Shown piece by piece: positions 18,647 through 29,056 of a stretch of DNA of 64,000 nucleotides. This DNA is from Cytobacillus oceanisediminis (GTDB lineage Bacteria > Bacillota > Bacilli > Bacillales > Cytobacillaceae). Both the position numbers and the translations under genes were made by a program. The notes under the pieces are model-generated. The model saw only the letters and a list, made by a program, of their open reading frames with translations. It was not told where the DNA came from and ran no database searches. Numbering within the stretch: position 1 is the stretch's first letter; every line of letters begins with the position of its first letter. Where the stretch lies: positions 4,708,501-4,772,500 of the forward strand of contig NZ_CP065511.1 in assembly GCF_022811925.1 (NCBI RefSeq), in the 5' to 3' direction.

Positions 18647-19547
18647 CGACAGCTGTAAAGTTTTCTCTAATCGAGAAAACCATCAGAATACATCAGTTAA
18701 AGAAAGCTGTTGCCTACTTGTGTGAGCTGGCAGGTGTTAGCAGAAGTGGCTACTATGATTGGTTGAAGGCTGCACATTTACGGGCACAACGTGATGAGCA
18801 GGATGAACTGGACATAGAGTTGATTCAAGAAATATTTATAAGCAAAAAAGAAAAAGTAGGTGCCCTCCAGATTAAAATGATCCTGGAGAATAATTATTCA
18901 GCTGTAATGAACCACAAAAAGATTAGGCGTTTGATGGCAAAATATAATCTTGAAACAAAAGTAAGGAAAGCCAACCCTTATCGAAAGATGGCCAAGGCAA
19001 CCCAGGAACATCGAACCTGCCCGAACCTGCTTAACCGAGAATTCAATCAGGAGGAACCAGGGAAAGTCCTGCTTACTGACATTACATATCTCTATTATGG
19101 AAGGGTCAAAGAGCATATTTATCCTGCGTAAAGGACGGAGCTACAAGGGAAATTATTGCGTACCACCTGTCCACGTCATTAGATATGGACATCGTCTATA
19201 AGACGTTGAAAAAGTTGGAGGCAGCTGTTGGCAATTATTTTCACCCTGAAGCCATATTACATTCTGACCAAGGTATGCACTACACTCATCCTCTATTCCA
19301 AAGCAAAGTGAAAGAGCTTGGCTTAACTCAATCAATGTCCCGAAAGGGAAACTGTTGGGATAACGCACCAATGGAGAGCTTCTTTGGACATTTTAAAGAT
19401 CTGGCAGAGTATAAATCACTGGATAATTTAAAGGAGGTAACGAAGGAAGTAGAGCGAGTAATCGAAGATTATAATCATCACCGTTATCAATGGGGCTTAA
19501 ATAAAATGACCCCGGTACAATACCGAGGTCACTTACTAGCCGCATAG
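18631..19547 (+). pseudogene. IS3-family transposase OrfB (DDE), frameshifted
   Basis: OrfB begins in the -1 frame relative to the end of orfA, as in IS3 elements that use programmed frameshifting. It has the helical IS3 region (CELAGVSRSGYYDWL) and DDE residues in LLTDITYL, ILHSDQGMHYTHP and PMESFFGHFK. A frame break near 19098, after TYLYYG, puts the first Asp and the rest in different frames, so no full integrase is made. Confidence 0.88.
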
Positions 19548-19594
19548 GCGCTTTTTTAAAACTGTCCGTAAATGGGGGTACAGTTCAGTTTTCT

Positions 19595-19609
19595 CCTGAT
19601 GGACGTTTT
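19595..19609 (-). terminator. Proximal half of the split asnB terminator
   Basis: CCTGATGGACGTTTT directly follows the asnB stop on the minus strand and complements 18105-18119. The IS separates the halves by 1.47 kb, so the original hairpin cannot form at normal distance. Confidence 0.8.
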
Positions 19610-19613
19610 TATT

Positions 19614-21518
19614 TTAGCCTTTAAGTGGCTGCAAGTCTTTATTTAACAAATACTCTTTCTCAAAAGAATACTTTTTCTCCACATATACCTGATGCCAAAC
19701 CATGAACATAAGAACTGTCCAGATTTTGCGGCTGTTATCTGCTTTATCCTGGCAATGGTCTTCAAGAAGCCCTAACACATAATCTTTATTGATTAAGTGA
19801 TCCACATTGCTTTCACGGATAATATTTTTAGCCCACTCATTCATCTCGTCTTTCAGCCAGTGGCGGATTGGCACAGGGAATCCAAGCTTCTTACGGTTCA
19901 GCACATGGTCTGGAACGACTCCTTCAGCAGCTTTGCGAAGAATATACTTCGTAGTGCCATTTGCCGTTTTCAGGCTGGTCGGAATTTTGGAAGCCACTTC
20001 AAACACTTCTTTATCAAGGAACGGAACACGAAGCTCGAGAGAATGAGCCATCGTCATTTTGTCCGCTTTCAATAGAATGTCTCCGCGCATCCAAGTATGA
20101 ATGTCGATATACTGCATGCGGTCAACCGGATCATATCCGTGGCTTTCTTCATATAGCGGTTTAGTGATATCCGTATAATTTAAGCGGTCTTTATAAACAT
20201 GAAGCAGGCCGCGTTTCTCTTGCTCTGTAAACATTTTTGCGTTTCCAATGTAGCGCTCTTCCATTGGCGTGACACCGCGTTCGATAAAACTTTTCCCCTT
20301 CATTCCCTCTGGCATCATATTTGCAATCATGCGAAGAAGCTTTTTGCCGATGGCAGGAATTTTATTGAAGACTTCCAGGGATTGTGGTTCACGGTAAATA
20401 TTATAGCCGCCAAATAGCTCATCGGCTCCCTCACCTGAAAGTACAACCGTTACATGCTTCCGTGCTTCTCTTGCCACAAAATAAAGGGGCACACAAGCTG
20501 GATCAGCAAGCGGATCGTCCATATGCCACATGATTCTCGGAATCTCATTCATGTATTCCTCAGGAGTAATGATGTAGCTGATGTTTTCGACACCCAGCTT
20601 TTCTGCTGTTTCTTTCGCTACATCCACCTCGCTGAAGCCATTGCGTTCGAAGCCAACAGAGAATGTTTTAATGGCAGGATGGAATTCTTTCGCAATGGAA
20701 GCAATGATGGAAGAATCGATTCCGCCTGAAAGGAATGAACCTACCGGAACATCGGCACGCATATGCATTTTGACTGAGTCGAATAAAACATCTCTTATTT
20801 CTTTCGTAAAATCGGCTTCTGACTTCTGCACTGGATGGAAAGCAGCTTTCCAATAACGCTTAATATCCATCGGAGCTCCGATTTTTTTAGTAAAATAATG
20901 ACCAGGCTCAAGCTTATGGATTCCCTCTGACATGGTGTTTGGCTCAGGCACAAACTGATATGTCAAATAATGCTGGAGGGAGTCATAGTTTAATACATCA
21001 TTCTGAAGCGCCAATAGAATGCTCTTCTTCTCTGATCCAAAGAACGTGCGGTCCCCCTTATCGTAATAAAAGAAAGGCTTAATCCCAAACGGATCTCTGG
21101 CTCCATATAGGGACTGCTCCTGTTTATCCCAAATGACAAACGCAAACATACCGCGCAATTTTTCAACAGCCTTTTCTTTCATATGGCTGTAAAGGGCAAT
21201 TATGACTTCTGTATCGGAGCTTGTTTCAAAGCTTAAGCCTGCTTTGAGAAGTTCTTCACGAAGTTCCACATAGTTATAGATTTCACCATTAAAGATAATC
21301 CAATAACGCTCATTCTCGTAAGTCAGCGGCTGGTGTCCGCTTTCAATATCGATAATGCTCAACCGGCGGAAGCCGAATTGAATATGATCATCAAAATAGT
21401 ATCCTGAATCATCCGGACCCCGATGGGTGATGATATCATTCATATTTTGGAATTGTTCTTTATCTGCGTCACGGTAATTTTGTGCTTTTTCATGTACACA
21501 ACCAATAAAACCACACAT
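19614..21518 (-). CDS. asnB: Asparagine synthase (glutamine-hydrolysing)
   Basis: A 634-residue two-domain enzyme making asparagine from aspartate, glutamine and ATP. Using ATG 21518 rather than the upstream GTG puts the catalytic cysteine at position 2 (MCGFIGCVHE), essential for the class II glutaminase domain. The synthetase domain has the PP-loop SGGIDSS (about 256-262). Length is normal for B. subtilis AsnB. It precedes an IS-split terminator. AsnB in B. subtilis is the main vegetative enzyme. Confidence 0.95.
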   Translation of the reverse strand: MCGFIGCVHEKAQNYRDADKEQFQNMNDIITHRGPDDSGYYFDDHIQFGFRRLSIIDIESGHQPLTYENERYWIIFNGEIYNYVELREELLKAGLSFETSSDTEVIIALYSHMKEKAVEKLRGMFAFVIWDKQEQSLYGARDPFGIKPFFYYDKGDRTFFGSEKKSILLALQNDVLNYDSLQHYLTYQFVPEPNTMSEGIHKLEPGHYFTKKIGAPMDIKRYWKAAFHPVQKSEADFTKEIRDVLFDSVKMHMRADVPVGSFLSGGIDSSIIASIAKEFHPAIKTFSVGFERNGFSEVDVAKETAEKLGVENISYIITPEEYMNEIPRIMWHMDDPLADPACVPLYFVAREARKHVTVVLSGEGADELFGGYNIYREPQSLEVFNKIPAIGKKLLRMIANMMPEGMKGKSFIERGVTPMEERYIGNAKMFTEQEKRGLLHVYKDRLNYTDITKPLYEESHGYDPVDRMQYIDIHTWMRGDILLKADKMTMAHSLELRVPFLDKEVFEVASKIPTSLKTANGTTKYILRKAAEGVVPDHVLNRKKLGFPVPIRHWLKDEMNEWAKNIIRESNVDHLINKDYVLGLLEDHCQDKADNSRKIWTVLMFMVWHQVYVEKKYSFEKEYLLNKDLQPLKG

Positions 21519-21768
21519 TATGTACGTCACCTACTCCATTCTTTTCTCGATATTTAGATATAGCCTTAACGGCTCTTTGTCTTAGAAAACATACCCTATA
21601 ATACTACCACTAATCATTTATAATTAGCACGTGGATTATAAAAAAAATATGCGCGGAAAATTAAGCCATTATCCGAAGTTTAAACGATAACATATAATTA
21701 TAAACGACTAAAGAGCATAAAGACCGAAAAGTGAATAAACATCCTATATGTATAATGACGCAAAAAAG

Positions 21769-21808
21769 AAAGCGGGAGTTACATGATTAATGCAACTCCC
21801 GCTTTTTA
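21769..21808 (-). terminator. metK terminator
   Basis: AAAGCGGGAGTT and AACTCCCGCTTT form a twelve-pair stem with a T-rich tail on the minus strand. It follows metK after the truncated repeat copy D. The 21519-21768 interval between asnB and this stem should hold the asnB promoter (a TATTAT hexamer is seen near 21600). Confidence 0.85.
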
Positions 21809-21832
21809 TATTATTGTCTCCCCCTTAAAGTA

Positions 21833-21864
21833 TCGGGGATGGCCAAAGAGCTTCCGCTTTTCTA
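21833..21864 (-). repeat. Intergenic repeat copy D, truncated
   Basis: Minus-strand TAGAAAAGCGGAAGC begins with the metK stop codon and matches the first 15 bases of copies B and C apart from one missing A; the similarity stops within about 20 bases. It suggests the same type of insertion or decay at a stop codon. Confidence 0.55.
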
Positions 21865-23058
21865 TTCAGCTTCAGAACGAAGAATTTCTGCCTTATCTGT
21901 ACGCTCCCAAGGAAGATCAACATCTGTACGTCCGAAATGTCCGTAAGCAGCTGTCTGCTTGTAAATTGGGCGGCGAAGGCCAAGCATGTTAATAATTCCT
22001 GCAGGACGAAGATCAAAATGCTTTCTTACTAGATCAACTAGTACATCTTCGCCCACTTTGCCTGTTCCGAATGTATCAACAGAAATCGATACAGGCTGTG
22101 CCACACCGATCGCATAAGCAAGCTGAACTTCAACTTTTTCAGCTAAGCCGGCTGCTACAAGGTTCTTCGCTACATAACGAGCAGCATAAGCAGCAGAGCG
22201 GTCAACCTTTGTAGGATCCTTACCGGAGAACGCGCCTCCGCCATGACGGGCATATCCGCCGTAAGTATCAACAATGATTTTGCGTCCAGTCAGGCCTGCA
22301 TCCCCTTGAGGTCCTCCGATAACGAAACGTCCTGTTGGGTTGATGAAGTACTTAGTATTCTCATCGATTAGTTCTTTGGGAACAACCGGGTTAATAACAT
22401 GTTCCTTCAGGTTGCGCTGGATTTGCTCCAGGCTGATCTCAGGGTGATGCTGAGTAGAAATAACAATTGTGTCAATGCGGACAGGCTTGTCATTTTCATC
22501 ATACTCAACCGTTACCTGAGTTTTTCCGTCTGGACGAAGGTAAGGAAGGATTTCTTCTTTACGAACTTCAGTCAGGCGGCGGGAAAGTTTATGTGCTAAA
22601 GAAATCGGAAGAGGCATAAGCTCTTTCGTTTCGTTGCAGGCAAAACCGAACATTAAGCCCTGGTCTCCTGCACCAATTGCTTCGATTTCCTGATCGCTCA
22701 TTTGTCCTTCGCGTGCTTCAAGGGCCTGGTCAACACCCATTGCAATATCTGCAGACTGCTCATCAATGGAAGTTAATACTGCACAAGTTTCGGAATCGAA
22801 ACCATATTTAGCACGGGTATAACCGATTTCTTTTACCGTTTCACGAACGATTTTTGGAATATCTACGTATGTAGATGTTGTGATTTCACCTGCAACTAAT
22901 ACAAGTCCAGTTGTTACAGAAGTCTCTGCAGCAACACGGGCATTCGCATCTTTAGCTAAAATCGCATCTAAGATTGCATCAGAAATTTGGTCACAGATTT
23001 TATCCGGATGACCTTCAGTAACTGATTCAGAAGTAAACAAACGACGCTTTGTTGACAT
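21862..23058 (-). CDS. metK: S-adenosylmethionine synthetase
   Basis: A 398-residue MAT enzyme converting methionine and ATP to SAM. Signature hexapeptide GAGDQG (about 120-125) and the P-loop-like GGGAFSGKD near residue 274 are present, with N-terminal [13 protein letters not shown]. Length is normal. It is monocistronic under the SAM-I riboswitch upstream, as in B. subtilis. The stop codon TAG coincides with a fragment of a dispersed repeat. Confidence 0.97.
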   Translation of the reverse strand: MSTKRRLFTSESVTEGHPDKICDQISDAILDAILAKDANARVAAETSVTTGLVLVAGEITTSTYVDIPKIVRETVKEIGYTRAKYGFDSETCAVLTSIDEQSADIAMGVDQALEAREGQMSDQEIEAIGAGDQGLMFGFACNETKELMPLPISLAHKLSRRLTEVRKEEILPYLRPDGKTQVTVEYDENDKPVRIDTIVISTQHHPEISLEQIQRNLKEHVINPVVPKELIDENTKYFINPTGRFVIGGPQGDAGLTGRKIIVDTYGGYARHGGGAFSGKDPTKVDRSAAYAARYVAKNLVAAGLAEKVEVQLAYAIGVAQPVSISVDTFGTGKVGEDVLVDLVRKHFDLRPAGIINMLGLRRPIYKQTAAYGHFGRTDVDLPWERTDKAEILRSEAE

Positions 23059-23321
23059 CTGGCTTCCTCCTTATAAATAGAAAATTGAGCGAGAATTAAG
23101 AAATGGGGAAGCGGAAATACTTTTCCCTGTCATTTCATGGATCTCTGTTTGATACGGAACTCATTCCCTTAGTAGTATGAAATAAACATGGAGTTTTTAT
23201 TAGAAAAATAGGCAGCGCTGGCCAGAAAGCCAGGCATCCATTTTTTCTTATGCATCTCTGCAAGCTGCTAAAAACTCACATAAATAGTACATTCCAAAAG
23301 CCGTTCATTTCATTGCAAAAT

Positions 23322-23500
23322 AAAAAACCTTCTCATTAGTGAAAAGGTTGAAAGCAAATCGATTCGCGCCTTTCACTCTTATCGTTCAAGGAATTACGTC
23401 CTTGCGTCAGGTTAGCACCTTTGCTGATAATTGCCTTTAGCAGGTTGCTGGGTTTCATAGGGCCTGTCCCTCCACCAGCTCGGGATAAGAGAGTATCCGT
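23322..23500 (-). promoter_or_regulatory. SAM-I (S-box) riboswitch with terminator, metK leader
   Basis: On the minus strand CTCTTATC, GAGCTGGTGGAGGGA, CAGGCCCTATGAAACC and CAGCAACC reproduce the conserved P1-P3 elements of the S-box aptamer, followed by GGTGCTAACC and the closing GATAAGAG. A terminator AACCTT/AAGGTT with a T run lies at 23322-23349. SAM binding would favour termination and shut off metK. Confidence 0.95.
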
Positions 23501-23596
23501 TCAAGGTTGAATCATACCGTATTTTAGCGAATCATGTCAACAAGTTTTCATTATTTTTCAGAGTAAAATTTCAGCATTGAAAATTATGCTCCATAC

Positions 23597-23971
23597 TTAC
23601 AGCGAACAGCTTCCGTCATCACATTTTTTCTTTAGAAATTTATGCCTGTTTTTAGCAATCCATTTGTAGATCGGATCGCCCAGTATTGGCGTCAATGGGA
23701 GATATAAAAGGAGGCTAATTAAAAAGGATGCAGGAAAGAGGAACAGCAGCCTCCTTACTGCAGAATAACCCTTTTTCACGCCACCCGATGGAGTAATAAT
23801 ATGAAGCTCTCTGCGCAAATCATGTCTTGAAAATGAGAGAGAATTCGGGATTTTTTCATACTCCTGCAGAGAAATCCATTCCACTTTATTCAGCCAATCG
23901 AGTTTTTTAAAAATCTTCTTTGTTTCCTTGCATAAGGAACAAGTTCCATCATAGAGGGCAATTGTCTTCAT
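23597..23971 (-). CDS. DCC family thiol-disulfide oxidoreductase-like protein (DUF393)
   Basis: A 124-residue protein starting with the DUF393 hallmark YDGTCSLCK (Cys11 and Cys14 in a CxxC), a thioredoxin-like fold. Another Cys-rich tail (KKCDDGSCSL) and a hydrophobic C-terminal segment (LFPASFLISLLLYLPLTP) follow. The family often shows DxxCxxC; its physiological substrate is not known. It is divergent from pckA. It has a start ATG with no strong ribosome site. Confidence 0.8.
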   Translation of the reverse strand: MKTIALYDGTCSLCKETKKIFKKLDWLNKVEWISLQEYEKIPNSLSFSRHDLRRELHIITPSGGVKKGYSAVRRLLFLFPASFLISLLLYLPLTPILGDPIYKWIAKNRHKFLKKKCDDGSCSL

Positions 23972-24103
23972 TTTAGATCAGTCCCATGTTAAAATTAACA
24001 CTTTCTTCTATATTAACATATACAAGTTATAAGGTGATTTAAGTGGATTACTTGTCCAATTATGACATTTTTATATCATGAATAAAAAAGTTTCGTAATA
24101 GTA

Positions 24104-24131
24104 TAGACTAATCATTTTAATGTGTTATACT
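24104..24131 (+). promoter_or_regulatory. Probable sigma-A promoter of pckA
   Basis: TAGACT and TATACT are separated by 16 bases, about 60 bases before the pckA start. It is a plausible SigA promoter, but the -35 box is imperfect. Confidence 0.45.
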
Positions 24132-24189
24132 AATTTCGAGATGTAATCACTTTCATAAAAAAATCGGGAAAAAGGAAGGTATTCATCAG

Positions 24190-25776
24190 ATGAACTCTGT
24201 AAGCATATCAAACGAATTGAGCGAATTACTAAATGGCAGCAACATTCAAGTGCAATTATCTGTTCCTCAGCTTGTGGAAAAAGTATTAAACCGCAATGAA
24301 GGGTCCCTTACCTCTACTGGTGCCGTACGCGCTACTACAGGAAAGTATACAGGACGTTCTCCTAAAGATAAATACATTGTTGAAGAAGCATCAAATAAAG
24401 ATAAAATGGACTGGGGCAGCGTAAACCAGCCTATTTCTGAAGAAGCATTCTCTAATCTTTATAATAAAGTAATCAACTACTTAAAAGAAAAAGAAGAAGT
24501 ATTTGTTTTCAAAGGCTTCGCAGGTGCCGATAAAAAGCACCGCATGCCAATCCAGGTAATTAATGAATATGCCTGGCACAATCTTTTCGCACATCAGTTA
24601 TTCATTCGTCCGGCAGAAGACGAGCTATTGGATCATCAATCAGAGTTCACAGTCATTTCTGCACCTAATTTCAAAGCAGACCCTGCAGTTGACGGCACAA
24701 AGTCCGAAACATTCATCATCATTTCATTCGAGCGCCGCACTGTTTTAATCGGCGGTACTGAATATGCAGGCGAAATGAAAAAGTCCATTTTCTCTGTTAT
24801 GAACTACATGCTTCCAGAAAACGGGATTCTTCCGATGCACTGCTCCGCGAACGTTGGCCGCGAAGGAGATGTCGCTTTATTCTTCGGCTTATCCGGAACA
24901 GGGAAAACAACCTTATCTGCAGACCCTAACCGCAAGCTGATTGGTGATGACGAGCATGGCTGGTCTGCAAATGGTGTATTCAATATTGAAGGCGGCTGCT
25001 ATGCGAAATGCATTAACTTATCCCGTGAGAAAGAACCGCAAATTTTTGATGCTATCCGCTTTGGGGCTGTATTGGAAAATGTGGTGGTAAACAGCGAAAC
25101 TCGGGTTGCTGATTACGATGACAGCACTTTAACTGAAAATACACGTGCGGCATACCAGCTTCAGGCCATCGATAATATCGTTGACCCAAGCATTGCCGGA
25201 CATCCTAATACAATCGTATTTTTAACAGCTGACGCATTTGGCGTATTGCCTCCAATCTCTAAACTATCAAAAGAGCAGGCAATGTACCATTTCTTAAGCG
25301 GCTATACTTCCAAGCTTGCAGGAACTGAGCGCGGCATTACTTCACCGCAGGCAACGTTCTCAACTTGCTTTGGATCACCTTTCCTTCCGCTTCCTGCAAA
25401 CCGTTATGCTGAAATGCTTGGCGAGAAGATCGATGAGCATAATGCAAAAGTATTCCTGGTAAACACAGGATGGACTGGCGGAGAGTACGGAGTCGGTGAA
25501 CGCATGAAACTTGCTTACACTCGTGCTATGGTGGAAGCTGCACTTGAAGGCGAACTGCACAACGTAGAAACAGTCAAAGACGAAATTTTCGGATTGGAAA
25601 TTCCGCAGCACGTTACTGGTGTGCCTGACGAAGTTCTTCAGCCAAATAAAACATGGGCAGATCAGGCTGCTTATGAAGCAAAAGCAAAAGAACTCGCTGC
25701 AAAATTCCGTGAAAACTTCAAGAAATTTACAAGCGTTTCTTCTGAAATCGAAGAAAAAGGCGGACCAATCGCATAA
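24190..25776 (+). CDS. pckA: Phosphoenolpyruvate carboxykinase (ATP)
   Basis: A 528-residue enzyme converting oxaloacetate and ATP to PEP and CO2, the entry to gluconeogenesis. The kinase-1a P-loop GLSGTGKT is at residues 233-240, the kinase-2 motif LIGDDEHGW follows, and the lid region is intact. Length is normal. The ATG has a GGAAGG site. In B. subtilis pckA is repressed by CcpN on glycolytic carbon; the promoter seen upstream is not clear enough to show the operator. Confidence 0.97.
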   Translation: MNSVSISNELSELLNGSNIQVQLSVPQLVEKVLNRNEGSLTSTGAVRATTGKYTGRSPKDKYIVEEASNKDKMDWGSVNQPISEEAFSNLYNKVINYLKEKEEVFVFKGFAGADKKHRMPIQVINEYAWHNLFAHQLFIRPAEDELLDHQSEFTVISAPNFKADPAVDGTKSETFIIISFERRTVLIGGTEYAGEMKKSIFSVMNYMLPENGILPMHCSANVGREGDVALFFGLSGTGKTTLSADPNRKLIGDDEHGWSANGVFNIEGGCYAKCINLSREKEPQIFDAIRFGAVLENVVVNSETRVADYDDSTLTENTRAAYQLQAIDNIVDPSIAGHPNTIVFLTADAFGVLPPISKLSKEQAMYHFLSGYTSKLAGTERGITSPQATFSTCFGSPFLPLPANRYAEMLGEKIDEHNAKVFLVNTGWTGGEYGVGERMKLAYTRAMVEAALEGELHNVETVKDEIFGLEIPQHVTGVPDEVLQPNKTWADQAAYEAKAKELAAKFRENFKKFTSVSSEIEEKGGPIA

Positions 25777-25780
25777 TATC

Positions 25781-25818
25781 AAAAAAGGAATTGCCGTATA
25801 AGCGGCAATTCCTTTTTT
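25781..25818 (+). terminator. pckA terminator
   Basis: AAAAAAGGAATTGCCG pairs with CGGCAATTCCTTTTTT around a TATAAG loop, a strong bidirectional hairpin right after pckA. Confidence 0.92.
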
Positions 25819-25985
25819 GATATTTTATTTTGTAATTCAGCCCTCTCGAACGAATATGTTTCCTGCAAACGGGCTTATAATTGCCGATCTCTCTTTCTCT
25901 TCCTTAATTTAAAAGCACTATTCCCACTTGCAGTTTGCAGAAAAATTTTGAACGAAAAAACGCCGGACTTAGTCCAGGCGCTCTT

Positions 25986-26228
25986 TTAGTTTGTTGAGTT
26001 TAAGGAAACAAGCTGGTAAGTAATGAGGGTCCGGCTGTTTTCCCATTCCACTTTTCTGATGACACCCATACCGTTCAGGTCGCCATCAATTGTTCTTTTT
26101 ACCTCGACCGGGATATCGAGCGGATATAATCTGTACCCGTCTTTGACAAGTGAAAAGAAATTCTCATCAAGTCTGGTCTCCTTTCCCTTTGTCACGATCA
26201 TTGTGTTCAGCTCTAAAGGCATACCCAT
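25986..26228 (-). CDS. ytmB: YtmB family protein (DUF2584)
   Basis: An 80-residue protein with the pattern LELNTMIVTKG at its start and IDGDLNGMGVIRKVEW in the middle, matching the Bacillus YtmB family. It has no known function. It lies downstream of ytmA with about 50 bases between, on the same strand, as in B. subtilis. A GGAGAG site precedes the ATG. Confidence 0.8.
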   Translation of the reverse strand: MGMPLELNTMIVTKGKETRLDENFFSLVKDGYRLYPLDIPVEVKRTIDGDLNGMGVIRKVEWENSRTLITYQLVSLNSTN

Positions 26229-26277
26229 TGGTATCTCTCCTTCATTCTTAATATCCTTTTCTCTATTTTACCCCACC

Positions 26278-27093
26278 TTATTGCGCTCTGAAAGTCCTTA
26301 ATTTCATCTGCCCTTTGCTTTTCATCCACGCGCTTAAATCCTCTACCGTCTTCCGGTTCACGGCTGGCGGAAAGTAGTGGGTATATTCAGGGAAATACCA
26401 GCTGCCCACTTCTTTTTTTAGAGCCTTAAGCCTTTTTTCCAGGCGATAGGAATGCTCCACCGAAACATTATGATCCTGTTCTCCATGGATGATTAAGACA
26501 GGTGCCTGCAGCTGCTCCAGCTGAAAAAGCGGGGTGCGATATTTATACCGTTCCGGAAACTTAGTCGGGGTTCCGCCTATTACACGTTTCATCATTCTCC
26601 GGAGATCCTTGCGCTCCACATAGGTGAGAAACATATCACTGACCCCCCCCCATGTTACAATGGACGCGGCTTCCGGAAACTCGATTGCAGTAAGCAATGC
26701 CATCACGCCACCGCGGGAAAAGCCAAATATATGGACTCTTTTTACCCGGGCATGCTCCTGAAGAAGAGTAAAAGCGGCAAACGCGTCCTGTCTGTCCTCC
26801 CCTGCAAAATCTTCGTTTCCGTCTCCCCCTTGATTGCCTCTGTAAAAAGGCGCGAATACAATAAAACCTTCACAGGCAAACTGTACAATCCGGGAAGGCC
26901 TTACTTTCCCGACATTTTTTATGCCTCCTCTCAGGTAAAGGAATCCATCATATAGCCCCTCCCCCTTTGGCTCTGCCAGCAGGCCTTTTATATGTAATCC
27001 ATTTGCATGATATGTGACAACAGATAATTCGATTGCCGGATTTGGCGAAGGAAATCTCTGTTTATTTATCATTTGGCCATTTTTGAAATCCAT
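26278..27093 (-). CDS. ytmA: Alpha/beta hydrolase YtmA (prolyl oligopeptidase-like, S9)
   Basis: A 271-residue alpha/beta hydrolase. The nucleophile elbow GFSRGG is near residues 124-129; an acid and His come from VLIIHGEQDHNVSVEHS and PEYTHYFPP at the C-terminus. It resembles the S9 family catalytic domain without a propeller, a group of esterases or peptidases. No substrate is evident. It is the first gene of a pair with ytmB. Confidence 0.85.
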   Translation of the reverse strand: MDFKNGQMINKQRFPSPNPAIELSVVTYHANGLHIKGLLAEPKGEGLYDGFLYLRGGIKNVGKVRPSRIVQFACEGFIVFAPFYRGNQGGDGNEDFAGEDRQDAFAAFTLLQEHARVKRVHIFGFSRGGVMALLTAIEFPEAASIVTWGGVSDMFLTYVERKDLRRMMKRVIGGTPTKFPERYKYRTPLFQLEQLQAPVLIIHGEQDHNVSVEHSYRLEKRLKALKKEVGSWYFPEYTHYFPPAVNRKTVEDLSAWMKSKGQMKLRTFRAQ

Positions 27094-27258
27094 GTCCTCA
27101 TTCCCCTCTTGAAGTATTCTGGATACGACTAATAGTATGAGCTTTAAGACCTCCGCCTAAAAATGTTTCCATGGGCATTCACACATTTTTTCGATTTTCA
27201 TACGATATCCTAGGCATTTAAATCTGACTTTTTTAGCATAAGGGAGGTCTTATGGCTT

Positions 27259-28254
27259 ATGAAAAAATGGATGAAAGTAAGCATGCTGTTTTTGCTTGCG
27301 GTGATACTTATCGTTCCTTTGGCAGCCTGCGGAAAGGATGAAATGCAAACTGTCCGTATTGCCGAAGTGACACGTTCCATCTTCTATGCTCCGCAATATG
27401 TAGCCCTTGAGAAAGGTTTCTTTGAAGAAGAAGGGCTTAAAGTAAAGCTTACGACAACTGCCGGCGGAGATAAAACGATGACTGCTCTGCTGTCGGATAG
27501 CGCTGATGTTGCACTTGTAGGTTCCGAAACTTCCATTTACGTTTCGGCTCAGGGCTCCAATGATCCGGTCATTAACTTTGCACAGCTCACTCAAACGGAT
27601 GGAACATTTCTTGTTTCCCGCAATAAAATAGATAACTTTTCATGGGATATGCTAGAAGGCAAAACATTCCTGGGTCAGCGCAAAGGCGGCATGCCGCAGA
27701 TGGTTGGCGAGTTTGTTTTGAAAAAGCATGGCATTGACCCGCACCAGGATCTGGATTTAATCCAAAATATCGATTTTGCCAATATTGCCCCCGCCTTCGC
27801 TTCGGGAACCGGTGAATTTGTCCAGCTGTTTGAACCTACTGCAAGTGTATTTGAAAAAGAAGGAAAAGGATACATTGTTGCTTCTTTTGGAACCGAATCC
27901 GGACATGTACCATATACCACATTCATGACGAAACAAAGCTATATTGATAAAAATAAGGAAACAGTTGAGAAGTTTACAAGAGCGATCTATAAAGCACAGC
28001 AATGGGTTGAGACACACAGCGCGAAAGAAACGGCTGAAGCCATTCAAGGATATTTTGACAATACTGAACTTGACGTCATTGAGATGGTAGTAGACCGCTA
28101 CAAGAGTCAGGGGTCATTTGCAAAAGACCCTATCCTGGACACTGAAGAATGGGAAAACCTGCAGAACATCATGGACGAAGCAGGAGAGCTCCCTAATCGC
28201 ATAGAGCATGACACACTTGTCAACACAGATATCGCTGAAGGTGTAATGAAGTAA
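27259..28254 (+). CDS. ytlA: ABC transporter substrate-binding lipoprotein YtlA (NMT1/THI5-like)
   Basis: A 331-residue exported lipoprotein: a signal peptide ends at a lipobox LAAC with Cys24, followed by a type 2 periplasmic-binding fold beginning VRIAEVTRSIFYAPQYVALEKG, the NMT1/THI5/SsuA pattern. These bind aromatic or sulfonate-type ligands such as thiamine-pyrimidine precursors; the ligand here is not fixed. It is the first of three genes ytlA-ytlC-ytlD forming an importer. ATG with weak ribosome site GGGAGG is at 27259. Confidence 0.88.
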   Translation: MKKWMKVSMLFLLAVILIVPLAACGKDEMQTVRIAEVTRSIFYAPQYVALEKGFFEEEGLKVKLTTTAGGDKTMTALLSDSADVALVGSETSIYVSAQGSNDPVINFAQLTQTDGTFLVSRNKIDNFSWDMLEGKTFLGQRKGGMPQMVGEFVLKKHGIDPHQDLDLIQNIDFANIAPAFASGTGEFVQLFEPTASVFEKEGKGYIVASFGTESGHVPYTTFMTKQSYIDKNKETVEKFTRAIYKAQQWVETHSAKETAEAIQGYFDNTELDVIEMVVDRYKSQGSFAKDPILDTEEWENLQNIMDEAGELPNRIEHDTLVNTDIAEGVMK

Positions 28255-28276
28255 ATAAACGAAAGAGGAGGCCGAC

Positions 28277-29056
28277 ATGAATTTTCTAAAAGTAGATGCT
28301 GTCCACCACACTTATTTTACGAAAACCTCTGCTGTAACGGCCCTCTCCAATATTTCGCTTGAAGTGGAGGAAGGAGAATTTGTTTCCTTCCTCGGCCCAA
28401 GCGGATGCGGCAAGACGACTTTGCTTTCCATCATAGCAGGCTTGTTTGAACCTACTGAAGGCACTGTAACACTTGAAGGAAAGCGGGTTAAAACAGCAGA
28501 AAATGAAATTGGCTATATGCTGCAGCAGGATTATCTTTTTCCCTGGAAAACGATTGAAGAAAATATCCAGCTGGGGCTGAAAATCGGGAACAGCCTTACT
28601 CCTGATAAAAAAGCTTATGCACTGCAGCTCCTTCAGGAGATGGGACTGAAAGGTGTAGAGTCACAGTTTCCGAAGCAGCTTTCAGGCGGAATGCGCCAGC
28701 GCGTTGCCCTTGTAAGAACACTAGCAACCGAACCAAAGCTGCTCATGCTTGATGAACCCTTTTCCGCGCTGGATTATCAAACCAAACTGAAGCTTGAGGA
28801 TTTGGTCTCTAACACGCTTAAAACTTTCGGAAAAACAGCCATACTGGTTACCCATGATATTGGTGAGGCAATCAGCATGAGTGATCGCGTTTTTCTCTTT
28901 TCCGCTAGGCCCGGACAGCTTCATAAAACGTTTGTAATACCAAAAGAATTAAGAGATGAAACCCCTTTTAACGCAAGAAATCATGAAGCATATCCAGCGA
29001 TTTTTCAAACTATATGGAAGGAGCTGGAGTCCCTTGAGCCCGCAGGAGAACGTTAA
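28277..29056 (+). CDS. ytlC: ABC transporter ATP-binding protein YtlC
   Basis: A 259-residue nucleotide-binding domain of the TauB/SsuB type. Walker [10 protein letters not shown] is near residue 39, the signature LSGGMRQR near 135 and Walker B LLMLDEP near 155, with an intact H-loop THD. It energises the YtlACD importer. The start lies 23 bases after ytlA with a GAGGAGG site, and its end overlaps the permease gene by about 100 bases in another frame. Confidence 0.93.
   Translation: MNFLKVDAVHHTYFTKTSAVTALSNISLEVEEGEFVSFLGPSGCGKTTLLSIIAGLFEPTEGTVTLEGKRVKTAENEIGYMLQQDYLFPWKTIEENIQLGLKIGNSLTPDKKAYALQLLQEMGLKGVESQFPKQLSGGMRQRVALVRTLATEPKLLMLDEPFSALDYQTKLKLEDLVSNTLKTFGKTAILVTHDIGEAISMSDRVFLFSARPGQLHKTFVIPKELRDETPFNARNHEAYPAIFQTIWKELESLEPAGER

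Larger units (their letters stand above)
18122..19587 (+). mobile_element. IS3-family insertion sequence, decayed
   Basis: A 1466-bp element bounded by imperfect inverted repeats beginning TGAACTGTACCCC at both ends (left GGATAGCGGACA, right CATTTACGGACA inward) and flanked by a 3-bp direct repeat GTT (18119-18121 and 19588-19590). It carries orfA- and orfB-type transposase reading frames with the DDE motifs, both broken. The IS150-like organisation and 3-bp duplication fit the IS3 family. It interrupts a terminator hairpin. Confidence 0.92.
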
